The notes: generated from the letters alone by a model not told the origin. DNA of 64,000 nucleotides from Parasteatoda lunata (GCA_949128135.1 OX421978.1:70903119-70967118), one strand, 5' to 3'. Positions 46,289 through 55,210 are shown, numbered from the stretch's first letter. Numbers and translations are program-made.

Positions 46289-46828
46289 TTGAACAAGATA
46301 TTCATTCCTAGACATTATTTTTCAGGATTAACTTTATGTGATTTTATTTCATTTCATATTCATTCTTTTTCAGATGCTTCCATGAATGCCTATGGATGTG
46401 TGATCTACTTAAGAGGAATTACTCGAGAAAATCGAGTGATTACTAGCTTTATATGTTCCAAGAGTAGGGTCGCTCCAATTAAGTCTATCACATTGCCACG
46501 TTTAGAATTGTTAGGATGTTTATTGTCCGCTAGGTTAGTTAAACAAGTTAGTAAATGTTTAAAATTTGAAACTAATCATCACTATTGGACAGATTTAACC
46601 ATATGCATGTATTGGATAAAGGGAGAGGCCAATAATTACAAAACTTTTGTTAAAAATAGAGTCAATGAAATTCAAAATTTAACTGAACAAACACAATGGT
46701 CTCATTGTCCTGGAAAGGAAAATCTTGCAGATATCCTTTCAAGGTGTATTTCTGCTTCGGACTTAGTCAAAAATTCTTTGTGGTGGTATGGACCACCTTG
46801 GTTGAGTCAACCTAGTGAGTTCTCGTAA
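46289..46828 (+). pseudogene. BEL/Pao RNase H, broken
   Basis: HSFSDASMNAYGCVIYLRG contains the first catalytic Asp. SRVAPIKSITLPRLELLGCL has the Pao-type P-R-L-E-L. YWTDLTICMYWIKGEANNYK has the second Asp. ENLADILSR has the terminal Asp. The frame ends in TAA at 46826-46828, before the integrase. Confidence 0.85.
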
Positions 46829-46897
46829 ATTTGAAAATGAGAAACCCATTGGAGATTTAGAAAGGAATGTGAAATAATCTCCCAATGTAAATTTACA

Positions 46898-48190
46898 GTG
46901 TTTGATTCAGAATTTGTTTTAGATTTAAATAAATATAGTAACTTAGATAGAGTGTTAAAAATTACAGTACTAGTTAAGAGATTCGACAACAAACTCAAAA
47001 AATTACCAGTTGAGTTGGGATCTTACACTGCAACTGAGCTCTCAGAAGCTGAGATGGACTGGATAAGGTATGAGCAAAGTCTTGTCTACTCTTCTGAATT
47101 GGAACGCATTAAAAATGGTAAACAGATATCTAAAAAATCGTCTCTTTATTATTTCGCCCCATTTTTGGATAAAAATAATGTTTTGCGGGTAACTGCAAGG
47201 TTAGAAGAAAGTGAATTTTCAAATAGCGAGATTCATCCAATTCTTTTACCTAAAAAGTCAAAATTTACTGAATTACTAATTTCTAGAGAACATAAAAAGC
47301 TATGTCACGGTGGGGTGTCGGCTACCCTCGCAAAAATTCGTGATGCATTTTGGATTCCGAAGGGTAGATAAATAGTGAAAAGAGTTTTAAAAACTTGTCT
47401 CATTTGTAAAAGGTACTCTTTTAAACCTGCAGAAAAAATTACTGCACAATAACCAAAGACTGGAGTTCTTGAAAACCTTCCTTTTAGAGTTACTGTAATT
47501 GATTTTACTGGTCCAGTCACTGTTTGTTCTGGTAAAGAAATTAATCAAAAATCTTATATAAACTTGTTTACATGTGCTGTTACAAGGGCTGTTCATACTG
47601 AATTGGTAACTGATATGACAAAAAAAAAACTTTCTTTTGTCTTTAAGACGATTTTTGGCTAGAAGAGGAAATTGTAAGGTCATCATTTCGGATAACGCTA
47701 AGAGTTTCAAAAATGCAGAAAACATTTTGAAAGGTTTTTCTAAAACTTTGGATGATTCAGAGTTAAAAAGTTTTGGGGCTTTGCATGATATAACATGGTA
47801 GTTTATCCCCCTCTCATGCTCCTTGGTGGGGAGGATTTTATGAAAGACTCATGAAAAGTATTAAAGAACCTTTAAGAAAAATTCTCGGTAAAACTTTTCT
47901 TAGCTTTGAAGAAATGACGAACATTCTTGCAGAAATTGAATTTGTATTGAACCATAGACCCCTTACATATACAAGCAATGAGTTGAATGACCCTTTACCT
48001 CTTAGACCGGCCCAATTTTTATTTCCGGGACAGGAAATTCTTAGCTATCCAGTGCATTTTATAGAAATTTTGAGTAATGAACCTTCGACTAAAGAAAATT
48101 TAACTAGACGTAAACTTTACCAAACTAGACTTTTATGTCAAATTTGGACTAAATGGAGAGCTAACTGTTTGATGCAATTAAAAAATGCAC
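46898..48190 (+). pseudogene. BEL/Pao integrase, N-terminal and core, broken
   Basis: LLISREHKKLCHGGVSATLA and, after a stop at 47369, CLICKRYSF form the HHCC zinc region. TVIDFTGPVT and ISDNAKSFKNA carry two catalytic Asp residues. GGFYERLMKSIKEPLRKILG follows, then EFVLNHRPLTYTSN and RPAQFLFPGQE. Several frames are used. The C-terminal region is interrupted at 48191 by a LINE and resumes at 49092. Confidence 0.85.
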
Positions 48191-48284
48191 CCTACCACGG
48201 TACCATGAAAGCCTTCCTACCACGCTTGACAAGGAGGACTGTGTGCCTGACTTTCCCTGGAAATCATCAATAAGATCCCTTCAA

Positions 48285-49048
48285 ACGACATCAAAATATA
48301 CACTGATGGCAGTAAAATGGACAAACAGACAGGCAGTGGAGTGTTTATTGAAACACCTCGAGAAAACTACACTCTTCATCAACGCAACCCCGATTATTGC
48401 TCCGTCTTTCGAAGCGAACTAATTGCAATCGACAAGGGACTAGAGAAAATTTTGAGTGAAGGGCACTTTTGAAATACTTGGATACTATCCGACAGCCGTA
48501 GTTCAATTCAACACCTCAAAAATTGGGCCCTCATTGCAGATAAAACCAGTTTTTCGATCTTGCAAAAAGTAAAGCTCATTTCCCAGCAGCATGAAGTCCA
48601 CTTTCAATGGATCCCGTCCCACGTCGATATCCACGGAAACGAGTTAGCTGACACTCTTGCAAAGAAGGGACTAGACCATCCAGTCCCCTCCACCTCAGAG
48701 CTTACATACCTTGAACTTTTCGCAAGGCAAAAGGCTCAGAACAAACAAAAGTGGCTGCTTCCTCCTATTCACCACTGGTATAAAGCAAAAACACCAGGAC
48801 TCTCTCTATCTCTTTCTGGTGACAGGCAGACCAACACTTGCTTATCCCGACTGGCCAGTGGACATATGAAAAGTCTCACATTCTCTGCCAATCAAAAGAT
48901 CTTTCCTCTTTGCCCTAAATGCCAACAAAACCAGGCATCTCCTGAGCATATCTTGATCTGTTTAGGGCTGGACTGGAACGACATTCATTCCTCTCCCCTT
49001 TTAGTTTCGGACTTCCATAAAGTCAACCGATTAAATGATCTGGTCTGA
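48285..49048 (+). pseudogene. LINE ORF2 RNase H domain and C-terminus
   Basis: DIKIYTDGSKMDKQTGSGVF (first Asp), SVFRSELIAIDKGLEKIL (Glu), a TGA at about 48470, then WILSDSRSSIQHLKNW (second Asp) and WIPSHVDIHGNELADTLAKK (last Asp). The tail has LSRLASGHMKSLTF and CPKCQQNQASPEHILICLGL, a C-x2-C...H-x4-C motif usual after RNase H in I and Jockey-type LINEs. The stop codon lies in a 3' hairpin. RT and endonuclease are absent (5' truncation). Confidence 0.88.
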
Positions 49049-49064
49049 CTCCGTCAGACCAGAT
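49038..49064 (+). repeat. 12-bp perfect hairpin at the LINE 3' end
   Basis: ATCTGGTCTGAC and GTCAGACCAGAT pair perfectly around the loop TCC. The ORF2 stop codon TGA is inside the left arm. A short tail of 16 bases follows to the insertion boundary. The position suits a 3' RNA structure recognised by the element's RT (inference). Confidence 0.9.
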
Positions 49065-49091
49065 GGGAATTAGTAACAACAAAAAATTCAC

Positions 49092-49265
49092 ATAAATTCG
49101 TTAACCCTTTGCCAGAAAAAGATCTGAAGGTAGGGAACGTAGTGTTGCTCGAAGGAATCACTAATTCTAAATTTTTATGGCCCCTTGGCATTATTGAAGA
49201 AGTAATTATTGGTCATGTATTTTCAAAACATCTAAAAGATAGTATAGACGACCAATTCAGTTAAT
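49092..49265 (+). pseudogene. BEL/Pao integrase C-terminal end
   Basis: Codons read NPLPEKDLKVGNVVLLEG and FLWPLGIIEEVIIG, the short barrel that closes Pao integrases (DLKVGDVVL...W-x-L-G-x-I). The original reading frame continues from 48190 once the LINE and one copy of the duplication are removed. Confidence 0.8.
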
Positions 49266-49412
49266 TTACCCCCTTGAAATAAATTAATACTTAAGAAATT
49301 ACATGCATCATTGCCAATTTTATGCTTGTGTCATTATAATGTTTTTTCCCCTCGTTTTGTATTTGCATTTAATAGTTTGAAGTAATGTACTCTTTACAAA
49401 GTACAGGTATGG

Positions 49413-49595
49413 TGCGTTGAAAATATTCGAAGCCAAAAGCGCTCGAGCAGCGTTCCTATGTAATTAATTGCAATTAGAAAGCGCATTAAGTCTTGAGTGT
49501 CTGTGTCAACATGTATATGTTTGTGTTACGTCGAAATAAATGTTTCTAAACGTAACAATTGGTTTGTCAATTTGAAAATGATTAGTTTCGTAACA
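49413..49595 (+). repeat. 3' LTR of the BEL/Pao element
   Basis: It starts TGCGTTGAAAATATTCG and ends TTTCGTAACA. An AATAAA polyadenylation signal occurs in GTCGAAATAAATGTTTC. Length is about 183 bp. Confidence 0.75.
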
Positions 49596-49619
49596 GCTAC
49601 TCCAGTACCAGGTAAGTAT
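49596..49619 (-). pseudogene. U1: U1 snRNA 5' end, first piece of the split gene
   Basis: The minus strand from 49619 reads ATACTTACCTGGTACTGG then AGTAGC: the 5' splice-site-pairing end of U1, identical to the array copies for 24 nt. The BEL/Pao element interrupts here. Its PSE-like motif is intact at 49672-49679 on the minus strand, 60 bp upstream. Confidence 0.96.
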
Positions 49620-50245
49620 GACAAATGTGCGATTATTGAATTACTAAAGTATTAAAGTATTTTTACTTTTGTGGTATTTATATTTTGACCAGGTAGAAAA
49701 AAAATTGTAACATCAATGGAAGCATATGAATTGCAAGTAATCAGAGGGCAACACGTAACTTATAAAAAAATATTATAATTATGTAAGGAATTTCATTTAA
49801 TGAAATTAACATTTCGCTTCTACGTAACGTTTTTTACTATCTTTAATAGTTTGTCTTTGGAATTTTTTCTAAAGTATTTCAAAACCTGAAAAGTATTTCA
49901 TTTCCGAGATGTATGCACTATGTCGTCGTGCTTTAAAGCTGCTCTTGTTCACATTTTTAGAGAAATTAATATAGCGGGTAGTCACTTCCGCGTATTTTGT
50001 CGAGATTTAAAAGGTAAGAATTTTTGTGTGTTTCGACAAGAAAAACTTAATAAAATATTGTCCTTTAATAGATGTAAAGGCTATCGTAACGGTAGAAACA
50101 CCATCATTTACTGAGTGTAAGTGGTACGGAAAATATAATTGAATACTCTCCGAGATGAACACTCCATTCCCTGTTAAAACGTCGGAGTAGAATATAGGCT
50201 GTAGTTTGGGAAATTTAATTTTCATGTACCTACTCTTGTGAATAA
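49620..50245 (-). repeat. U4-U1 intergenic spacer, minus orientation
   Basis: 626 bp between the U1 start and the U4 end, nearly the same length (about 628 bp) and sequence as the spacer at 58049-58675. This confirms that U4 and U1 here were one unit. Confidence 0.93.
49672..49679 (-). promoter_or_regulatory. Candidate PSE of the split minus-strand U1
   Basis: AAATACCA on the minus strand, first base 60 bp before the U1 start, exactly as in the forward array. Confidence 0.75.
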
Positions 50246-50389
50246 AAACTTCCGAAGAGGCTCCCAAAAATTGCCTATGCCGTCGGTTTTTCACGACGAC
50301 ATGGCGGGGTATTGGGAAAAGTTTTCAACTAGCAACAGTCGCGCCTCGGTAGAACCTCATTGGCTATGACGCTGCCTCTGCGCAGAGCT
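50246..50389 (-). ncRNA. U4: U4 snRNA copy, minus strand, promoter lost
   Basis: The minus strand from 50389 reads AGCTCTGCGCAGAGGCAG, then the k-turn region GCCAATGAGGTTCTACCGAG, then GTTGAAAACTTTTCCCAATA, a GGCAATTTTTGGGAG Sm site and the 3' stem GAGCCTCTTCGGAAG. The length, 144 nt, equals the array copies. It has substitutions (AGCTCT for AGCTTT; TGTTGCT for TATTGCT). The unit is broken immediately upstream of the RNA start, so no PSE is present. Probably a silent copy. Confidence 0.88.
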
Positions 50390-50474
50390 GATGTCGGTAG
50401 GAATTGATTTTTTTCGGTACTGATTCTGCATGCAAAATTTTGCACCCCAAGCAACCACAATTTGTGGATGTGGC
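50390..50474 (-). repeat. Composite breakpoint: spacer piece plus U1 piece
   Basis: 50390-50432 is the inverse of the U1-U5 spacer segment around 59210-59247 (GGTACTGATTCTGCATG side). 50437-50474 is the inverse of U1 stem III to near the Sm site (GCACCCCAAGCAACCAC). Forward-oriented U5 begins at 50475. This is the inversion centre of the locus. Confidence 0.85.
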
Positions 50475-50509
50475 TTAAGCAAATTTTTGGAATAACACTT
50501 GCTGGGATT
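50475..50509 (+). pseudogene. U5: U5 snRNA 3' fragment
   Basis: TTAAGCAAATTTTTGGAA retains the Sm site. The 3' stem is broken because AATCCCA is AATAACA here, while the facing TGGGATT remains. The 5' three quarters of U5 is missing. Confidence 0.9.
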
Positions 50510-51739
50510 AAATGCATAAAAGTAGTTTTGAGATGTAAGGAAATGAAAGCCGGCTCGTCGGAAGTTAGATTATATCATTTTACACATGCTTTTCAAAGAA
50601 AGGAACTTGCTCAGTTAAAGCTCGAAATTTTGTATTTAAATCTACTTATGTAAATTGCATAATCTGGCGAATCTATTTCGGCATATTTTCAACTCAAAAG
50701 ATTTTAACAGTTCATTTTTACATTAGTTTATTACAAATTTATAAGAAACTTATCTTCGTACAAAATATTTTTTTAAAATTAAAATCGTGTTTCGCAAATT
50801 TTGAAGTGGAGATTCATGTAATATTTTCTCTTCACCACGAAGTTTCAAAGGTAATTTGATACATCTCATTTGCACTTTCGTAAGGAAAGTCAATTAGTTT
50901 TTTTTTAATTAAAAGAAAATAGTTAATAAAAAGTGATTCATTTGAAGAATTGATTTAGGGAATACAGGACATTAAGACTTTGAGAAAAGTTGTAACGCTC
51001 CTTTTTATATGATTGTAGGCGTTACTCAATAAAGCATTATCAACAACATCATTCACAATGTCGATATTCCTCTCCAAAACATCTTAAAATAAATATAAAA
51101 CGTGAGTGTTGCTTATAAGCGAAAGACAAAAACCGTGATTATTCCCATTTTTAAGATCTTACATAGGGAATATCAGTTCATGAAAAAGTTTTGTATATTC
51201 CACATATCTCTCGTATATTCTATATAGAGAAATTTGCTAGAGTAAAGTCTTGGTTCCTTTTAGTAGAGCTACCTTCGGCCAATATGAAGTTAGAAACAGG
51301 AGCAAAAATGATTTCAAATCTCACTTGAGAATAAACACAAATGGTTTTTTTCATGGGCGAAAATTCATACTATCTGTGAAATTTTAATGTCAAAGTTAAA
51401 ATTGAATATTCTATGGCAGACTTACACCAATAGTACGAAAATAATTACTCTGGGACAGAGAAAAATTTTAAAATATTTCGCAGATTTAAATGGAAAACGA
51501 CAAATAAATTTTAATGACTGCCACAAATATCAAATTCCTTTCATAACTTTTGAGAGTTTTCGAATTTAATGAAAACAAATGCTTATGTGTGTCAACGTTT
51601 TATTCCGTCTCTCAAGATTTAAATCTTACCATATACTAAACATTAAAATAAAAAAAAAAGATTTTTTAATCATATTTTAAACTACCATGCTAATAAAATA
51701 AATTCTTTTAACAAATAATTCGTTTTCCTCCCTGTCTTT
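50510..51739 (+). repeat. U5-U4 spacer of array unit 0
   Basis: About 1.23 kb, matching 56625-57904 and its repeats. It has one copy of the internal GAATATTCTATGGCAGAC block, where later units have two. No further snRNA (U2, U6) was recognised in it. Confidence 0.92.
51679..51687 (+). promoter_or_regulatory. Candidate PSE of the unit 0 U4
   Basis: AAACTACCA, first base 61 bp before the U4 start at 51740. Confidence 0.75.
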
Positions 51740-51867
51740 AGCTTTGCGCAGAGGCAGGTTCTACCGAGGCGTGACTATTGCTAGTTGAAAACTTTTCCCA
51801 ATAGCCCGCCATGTCGTCGTGAAAAACCTACGGCATAGGCAATTTTTGGGAGCCTCTTCGGAGGTTT
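51740..51867 (+). pseudogene. U4: U4 snRNA copy with 16-nt deletion
   Basis: It starts AGCTTTGCGCAGAGGCAG, then jumps to GTTCTACCGAGGCG. The stretch TGTCATAGCCAATGAG, containing part of the U6-pairing region and one side of the k-turn, is missing. The remainder through the Sm site and 3' stem is like other copies, with CCCGCC preceded by AATAG instead of AATAC. Confidence 0.92.
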
Positions 51868-51905
51868 ATATTTACAAAAGTAGGTACATGAAAATTAAAT
51901 TTCCT

Positions 51906-51970
51906 ATGAGGTTCTACTGAGGCGTGACTATTGCTAGTTGAAAACTTTTCCCAATACCCCGCCATGTCGT
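51906..51970 (+). pseudogene. U4: Second U4 fragment in unit 0
   Basis: ATGAGGTTCTACTGAGGCG through CCCGCCATGTCGT repeats the middle of U4 and then jumps into the U4-U1 spacer (GGAGTGTTCACC). It is a rearrangement product within the same unit. Confidence 0.9.
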
Positions 51971-52512
51971 GGAGTGTTCACCTCGGAGAGTATTCAATTA
52001 TATTTTCCGTACTACTTACACTCAGTAAATGATGGTGTTTTTACCGTTACGATAGCCTTTACATCTATTAAAGGACAATATTTTAAGTTTTTCTTGTCGA
52101 AACACACAAAAATTCTTACCTTTTAAATCTCGACAAAATACGTGGAAGTGACTACCCGCTATAATAATTTCTCTAAAAATGTGAACAAGAGCAGCTTTAA
52201 CGCACGACGACATAATGCATACATCTCGGAAATGAAATATTTTTTCAGGTTTTTAAATACTTTAGAAAAAATTCCAAAGACAAACTATTAAAGATAGTAA
52301 AAAACGTTACGTAGAAGCGAAATGTTAATTTCATTAAATGAAATTCCTTACATAATTATAATATTTTTTTATAAGTTACGTGTTGCCCTCTGATTACTTG
52401 CAATTCATATGCTTCCATTGATGTTAAAAAAAAATTTCTACCTGGTCAAAATATAAATACCACAAAAATAAAAATACTTTAATAGTTTAGTAATTCAATA
52501 CTCGCACTTATC
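51971..52512 (+). repeat. U4-U1 spacer of unit 0, truncated before U1
   Basis: It matches the spacer 58125-58670 up to AATACTCGCACT, where U1 should follow after a few bases. Sequence unrelated to the unit takes over and leads into a LINE. The U1 PSE-like AAATACCA is retained at about 52455-52462. Confidence 0.9.
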
Positions 52513-52519
52513 TTAAGTA

Positions 52520-54735
52520 TATCTTAATAATAAAATAAATAAAATCAACTGGAATAAATTTAATTGTATTTTAGTTAATTCCCCCCTTGTTAGCTCTCCT
52601 GTCGACACCCCAACCCAATTAGATCAATTGGTTAACAGCTTCACTAACTCTATTAACAAGGCTAAAGAAGAGGCTTCATTTTTTGTGGAAGCTAACAATT
52701 ATTGCAATGCACCCCCTCATATAAGATACCTTATCAGAGATAGAAACAATATCAGAAGACTGTGGCAACAGTCCCGTGACCCAAATGACAAAGCTCGAAT
52801 GAATCAGATCAACGCTAAAATTAGGAGAGAATTTCGAGCACACAAGCAATCATCCTACACCGAGTATATCAAAGACCTATCTGTCCAAGATAACTCAATT
52901 TGGAAAGCAGTCAACAAATTTAAGGCTAAATCTTCAAGCATCCCACCCCTGAAACATAATAATTCTGTCATCTTTGACGACAATATGAAAGCCAACATCA
53001 TTGCTGACAGTCTTGAATTGCAGTTTACCAACGACCTTGTCGGAAATGATACAACTAACCTAGAGGTTAGAGATGGTATTAATAATTTTCTTTCTTGCAG
53101 CTCTGACCCTGACACCCACACACCGGTCCCTCTTAGTGATGTAATTAACTCCATTAAAAAACTTAAGAATAATAAGGGACCCGGTAAAGATAAAATTAAT
53201 AATAGACTTATCAAAGCACTCCCCCTTAACTACATTCACTATTTGACATGCATTATTGACTCAGCTCTACGCTTATCATACTTCCCCACTGATTGGAAGA
53301 TAGCAGTCATTAAACCTATCTTAAAGCCAGGAAAAGACCCAACAAAACCAGACAGCTATCGACCAATCAGTTTACTCTCCTCACTGAGCAAAATTGCCGA
53401 GGACATCATCTTGTGCAGAATGAGAGTCTTCTGCGATGATAACCACATTATTATCGATGAGCAATTTGGCTTTCGCCCTAAACATTCCACACAACACCAA
53501 CTCATCAGGCTCATTGAATATATACACGAAGGATGGTTACACAACAAACACACAGGTGCTGTCTTTCTCGATTTGGCTAAAGCCTTCGACAAGGTATGGA
53601 TCGATGCACTTATCTATAAATTAATTAAATACAATTTCCCTAGACCACTTATTCTAATTATACGATCCTACCTAACACACAGAAAGTTCATGGTCAACTG
53701 CAACACCTTCTTCTCAACCTTAAGACCCATTAGTAGCGGTGTTCCCCAGGGGAGCAAATTAGGACCCCTCCTATTTTTAATTTTTATTAATGATATCCCT
53801 AGAAATGCTGGTATTCTGACTGCTTTGTACGCTGACGATACAGCCATTGCCACACAAAGCAAGTATATCAGCGATATCAACAGGAATATTATTTACCATC
53901 TCCTCACCATCATTGACTACTTCCAAAATTGGAAACTTGCCCTCAATATCGACAAAACTCAGGCGCTGCTATTCACCAAAAAAAGGACCTACAAGAAGGA
54001 TGTTATCATTGATAACAACTTCTCTTTCAAATGGGAAACGAAGGCCACGTACTTAGGTGTCATTATGGATAAAACCCTGACTTTCAAATATCATTTTAAA
54101 AACATTAAGAGTAAATTCATAGCTGCAAAATGTGCACTTTATCCTATTCTAAAAAAGAACTCTCCCCTCAGCACTAATAACAGGATTCTAATTTTTAAAA
54201 TGCTTCTCACTCCCCTTTTAACATATGCAGCACCCGCCTTCGGGGGGGCTGCAAAGACAAATCTTAAGCTCTTACAGGGTGCTTATAACAAAACCCTCCG
54301 CAATGTCACAAATTCACCCTGGTATTTCAGGAACAAAAATATCCGTAATGACACCTGTACGCCTAGCCTTCTCGACTTATACAAAAATAGATCTCTTAAA
54401 TATTTTCTTAAGAGCACTGGACACTCCAACCCCCTTATATGATCTTCCTCTAACTACGACCCAGATGACCCTAAGTGCAGGAGACGGCCTAAGGCCATTC
54501 TCCATTACTATAAAAATCTTCAAGACATAGTCTGATTCGTATTATTGATTTTTCTATCCCCCTGACAGGCTCCTCATCATTACCCTTTCCCACCTTCTTG
54601 GGTAGGCCCAAGAATTACTTCGCGGAATTACTGCGGCTCATTCTGATTCTATTTATTAATACAATTACTAACAATGCTAATCACTAACTGCTTATTTGTC
54701 AATAATTATAAATAATAATAAATAATGTATTTTTA
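52520..54735 (+). mobile_element. 5'-truncated Jockey-like LINE replacing U1 of unit 0
   Basis: The body encodes the second half of ORF2 and a 3' UTR with the inverted-repeat-like CACCTTCTTGGGTAGGCCC. There is no endonuclease domain. The 3' side ends in AT-rich tracts and long poly-T (54737-54870) rather than a clean poly-A, then resumes snRNA unit at 55061. No duplication was identified. The insertion or associated rearrangement removed U1, U5 and the upstream region of the next U4. Confidence 0.8.
52541..54442 (+). CDS. LINE ORF2 fragment: reverse transcriptase and C-terminal part, frame intact
   Basis: The frame is open from before 52541 (INWNKFNCIL...TPTQLDQLVN, the linker between endonuclease and RT) to TGA at 54440. 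No good initiator exists because the 5' end is lost. RT motifs appear in order: KPDSYRPISLLSSLSKIAED, EQFGFRPKHSTQHQLIRLIE, GAVFLDLAKAFDKVW (motif A), SSGVPQGSKLGPLLFLIFIN (motif B), LYADDTAIATQ (motif C, catalytic YADD), DKTQALLFTKKR and KATYLGVIMDKTLTF. The downstream LLTPLLTYAAPAFGGAA is typical of Jockey-clade proteins. Over 600 codons are uninterrupted, so this fragment is fairly young. It could not mobilise itself without the endonuclease. Confidence 0.88.
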   Translation, partial: KINWNKFNCILVNSPLVSSPVDTPTQLDQLVNSFTNSINKAKEEASFFVEANNYCNAPPHIRYLIRDRNNIRRLWQQSRDPNDKARMNQINAKIRREFRAHKQSSYTEYIKDLSVQDNSIWKAVNKFKAKSSSIPPLKHNNSVIFDDNMKANIIADSLELQFTNDLVGNDTTNLEVRDGINNFLSCSSDPDTHTPVPLSDVINSIKKLKNNKGPGKDKINNRLIKALPLNYIHYLTCIIDSALRLSYFPTDWKIAVIKPILKPGKDPTKPDSYRPISLLSSLSKIAEDIILCRMRVFCDDNHIIIDEQFGFRPKHSTQHQLIRLIEYIHEGWLHNKHTGAVFLDLAKAFDKVWIDALIYKLIKYNFPRPLILIIRSYLTHRKFMVNCNTFFSTLRPISSGVPQGSKLGPLLFLIFINDIPRNAGILTALYADDTAIATQSKYISDINRNIIYHLLTIIDYFQNWKLALNIDKTQALLFTKKRTYKKDVIIDNNFSFKWETKATYLGVIMDKTLTFKYHFKNIKSKFIAAKCALYPILKKNSPLSTNNRILIFKMLLTPLLTYAAPAFGGAAKTNLKLLQGAYNKTLRNVTNSPWYFRNKNIRNDTCTPSLLDLYKNRSLKYFLKSTGHSNPLI

Positions 54736-54762
54736 TTTATAATTTTTTTTTTTTTTTTTTTT

Positions 54763-54832
<70 letters not shown>

Positions 54833-55060
54833 TTATTATTATTCTTATTATAGATATTTTTTTTTATTTTTTATTAAAGCATTAATGACTTTATTTGTCT
54901 GTGTTATCATTAAGTTTACTAACCCAATCATTAAGTTTACTAACCCAAATAATTTTGATAACAATGCCTTTGATTCAGTTTGTAATCATATAATTTACGG
55001 AGGTGGCCTTTTTGGCCAGGTACTCCGATGCACCATGTTTTAGTTTCCGCAGTTTCCGCT
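54443..55060 (+). other. LINE 3' region, poly-T tract and short repeats before unit 1
   Basis: After the stop, one frame continues with DPDDPKCRRRPKAIL-like codons, a usual LINE C-terminal end displaced by a frameshift or stop. 54737-54830 is almost pure T with two short breaks. ATCATTAAGTTTACTAACCCA occurs twice in tandem at about 54909-54950. GGTGGCCTTTTTGGCC near 55003 can fold. snRNA unit sequence starts at 55061. Confidence 0.7.
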
Positions 55061-55066
55061 GTCTTT

Positions 55067-55210
55067 AGCTTTGCGCAGAGGCAGTGTCATAGCCAATGAG
55101 GTTCTACCGAGGCGTGACTATTGCTAGTTGAAAACTTTTCCCAATACCCCGCCATGTCGTCGTGAAAAACCTACGGCATAGGCAATTTTTGGGAGCCTCT
55201 TCGGAGGTTT
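55067..55210 (+). ncRNA. U4: U4 snRNA, unit 1 (promoter replaced)
   Basis: U4 pairs with U6 in the U4/U6.U5 tri-snRNP. Seen: AGCTTTGCGCAGAGGCAG (U6-pairing stem II region), the k-turn GCCAATGAGG...ACCGAGGCGTGA (15.5K-binding type), GTTGAAAACTTTTCCCAATA, Sm site AATTTTTGG and 3' stem GAGCCTCTTCGGAGGTTT. Length is 144 nt, against about 145 in human. It differs from units 2-4 by CCTACGG for CCGACGG. The TAAACTACCA motif is missing at -61 because the LINE junction lies 5 bp upstream of the RNA start, and the 3' box is altered (CAAGAGTAGG). Probably not expressed from its own promoter. Confidence 0.93.

Larger units (their letters stand above)
48191..49080 (+). mobile_element. 5'-truncated I-like LINE fragment inserted in BEL/Pao integrase
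   Basis: The left flank AAAAAATGCAC (48180-48190) and right flank AAAAAATTCAC (49081-49091) form an 11-bp duplication with one mismatch. The insert is markedly more GC-rich than its host. It encodes the RNase H end of an I-clade-type ORF2 and finishes GGGAATTAGTAACAAC without a poly-A, as I-like elements can. Confidence 0.88.
43193..49595 (+). mobile_element. BEL/Pao LTR retrotransposon, 6.4 kb, inserted into U1
   Basis: The element begins TGTTGAAAATATTCG and ends TTTCGTAACA (TG...CA). GCTAC at 43188-43192 and 49596-49600 is the 5-bp duplication expected for BEL/Pao. The polyprotein order is Gag, zinc knuckles, retropepsin-like, RT, RNase H, integrase. All modules carry stops and frameshifts. 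An I-like LINE fragment sits in the integrase C-terminal region. Confidence 0.95.

Noticed and set aside
52855..53214. Minus-strand 119-codon frame and neighbouring antisense frames
   Set aside because: Antisense shadow of the LINE reverse transcriptase.
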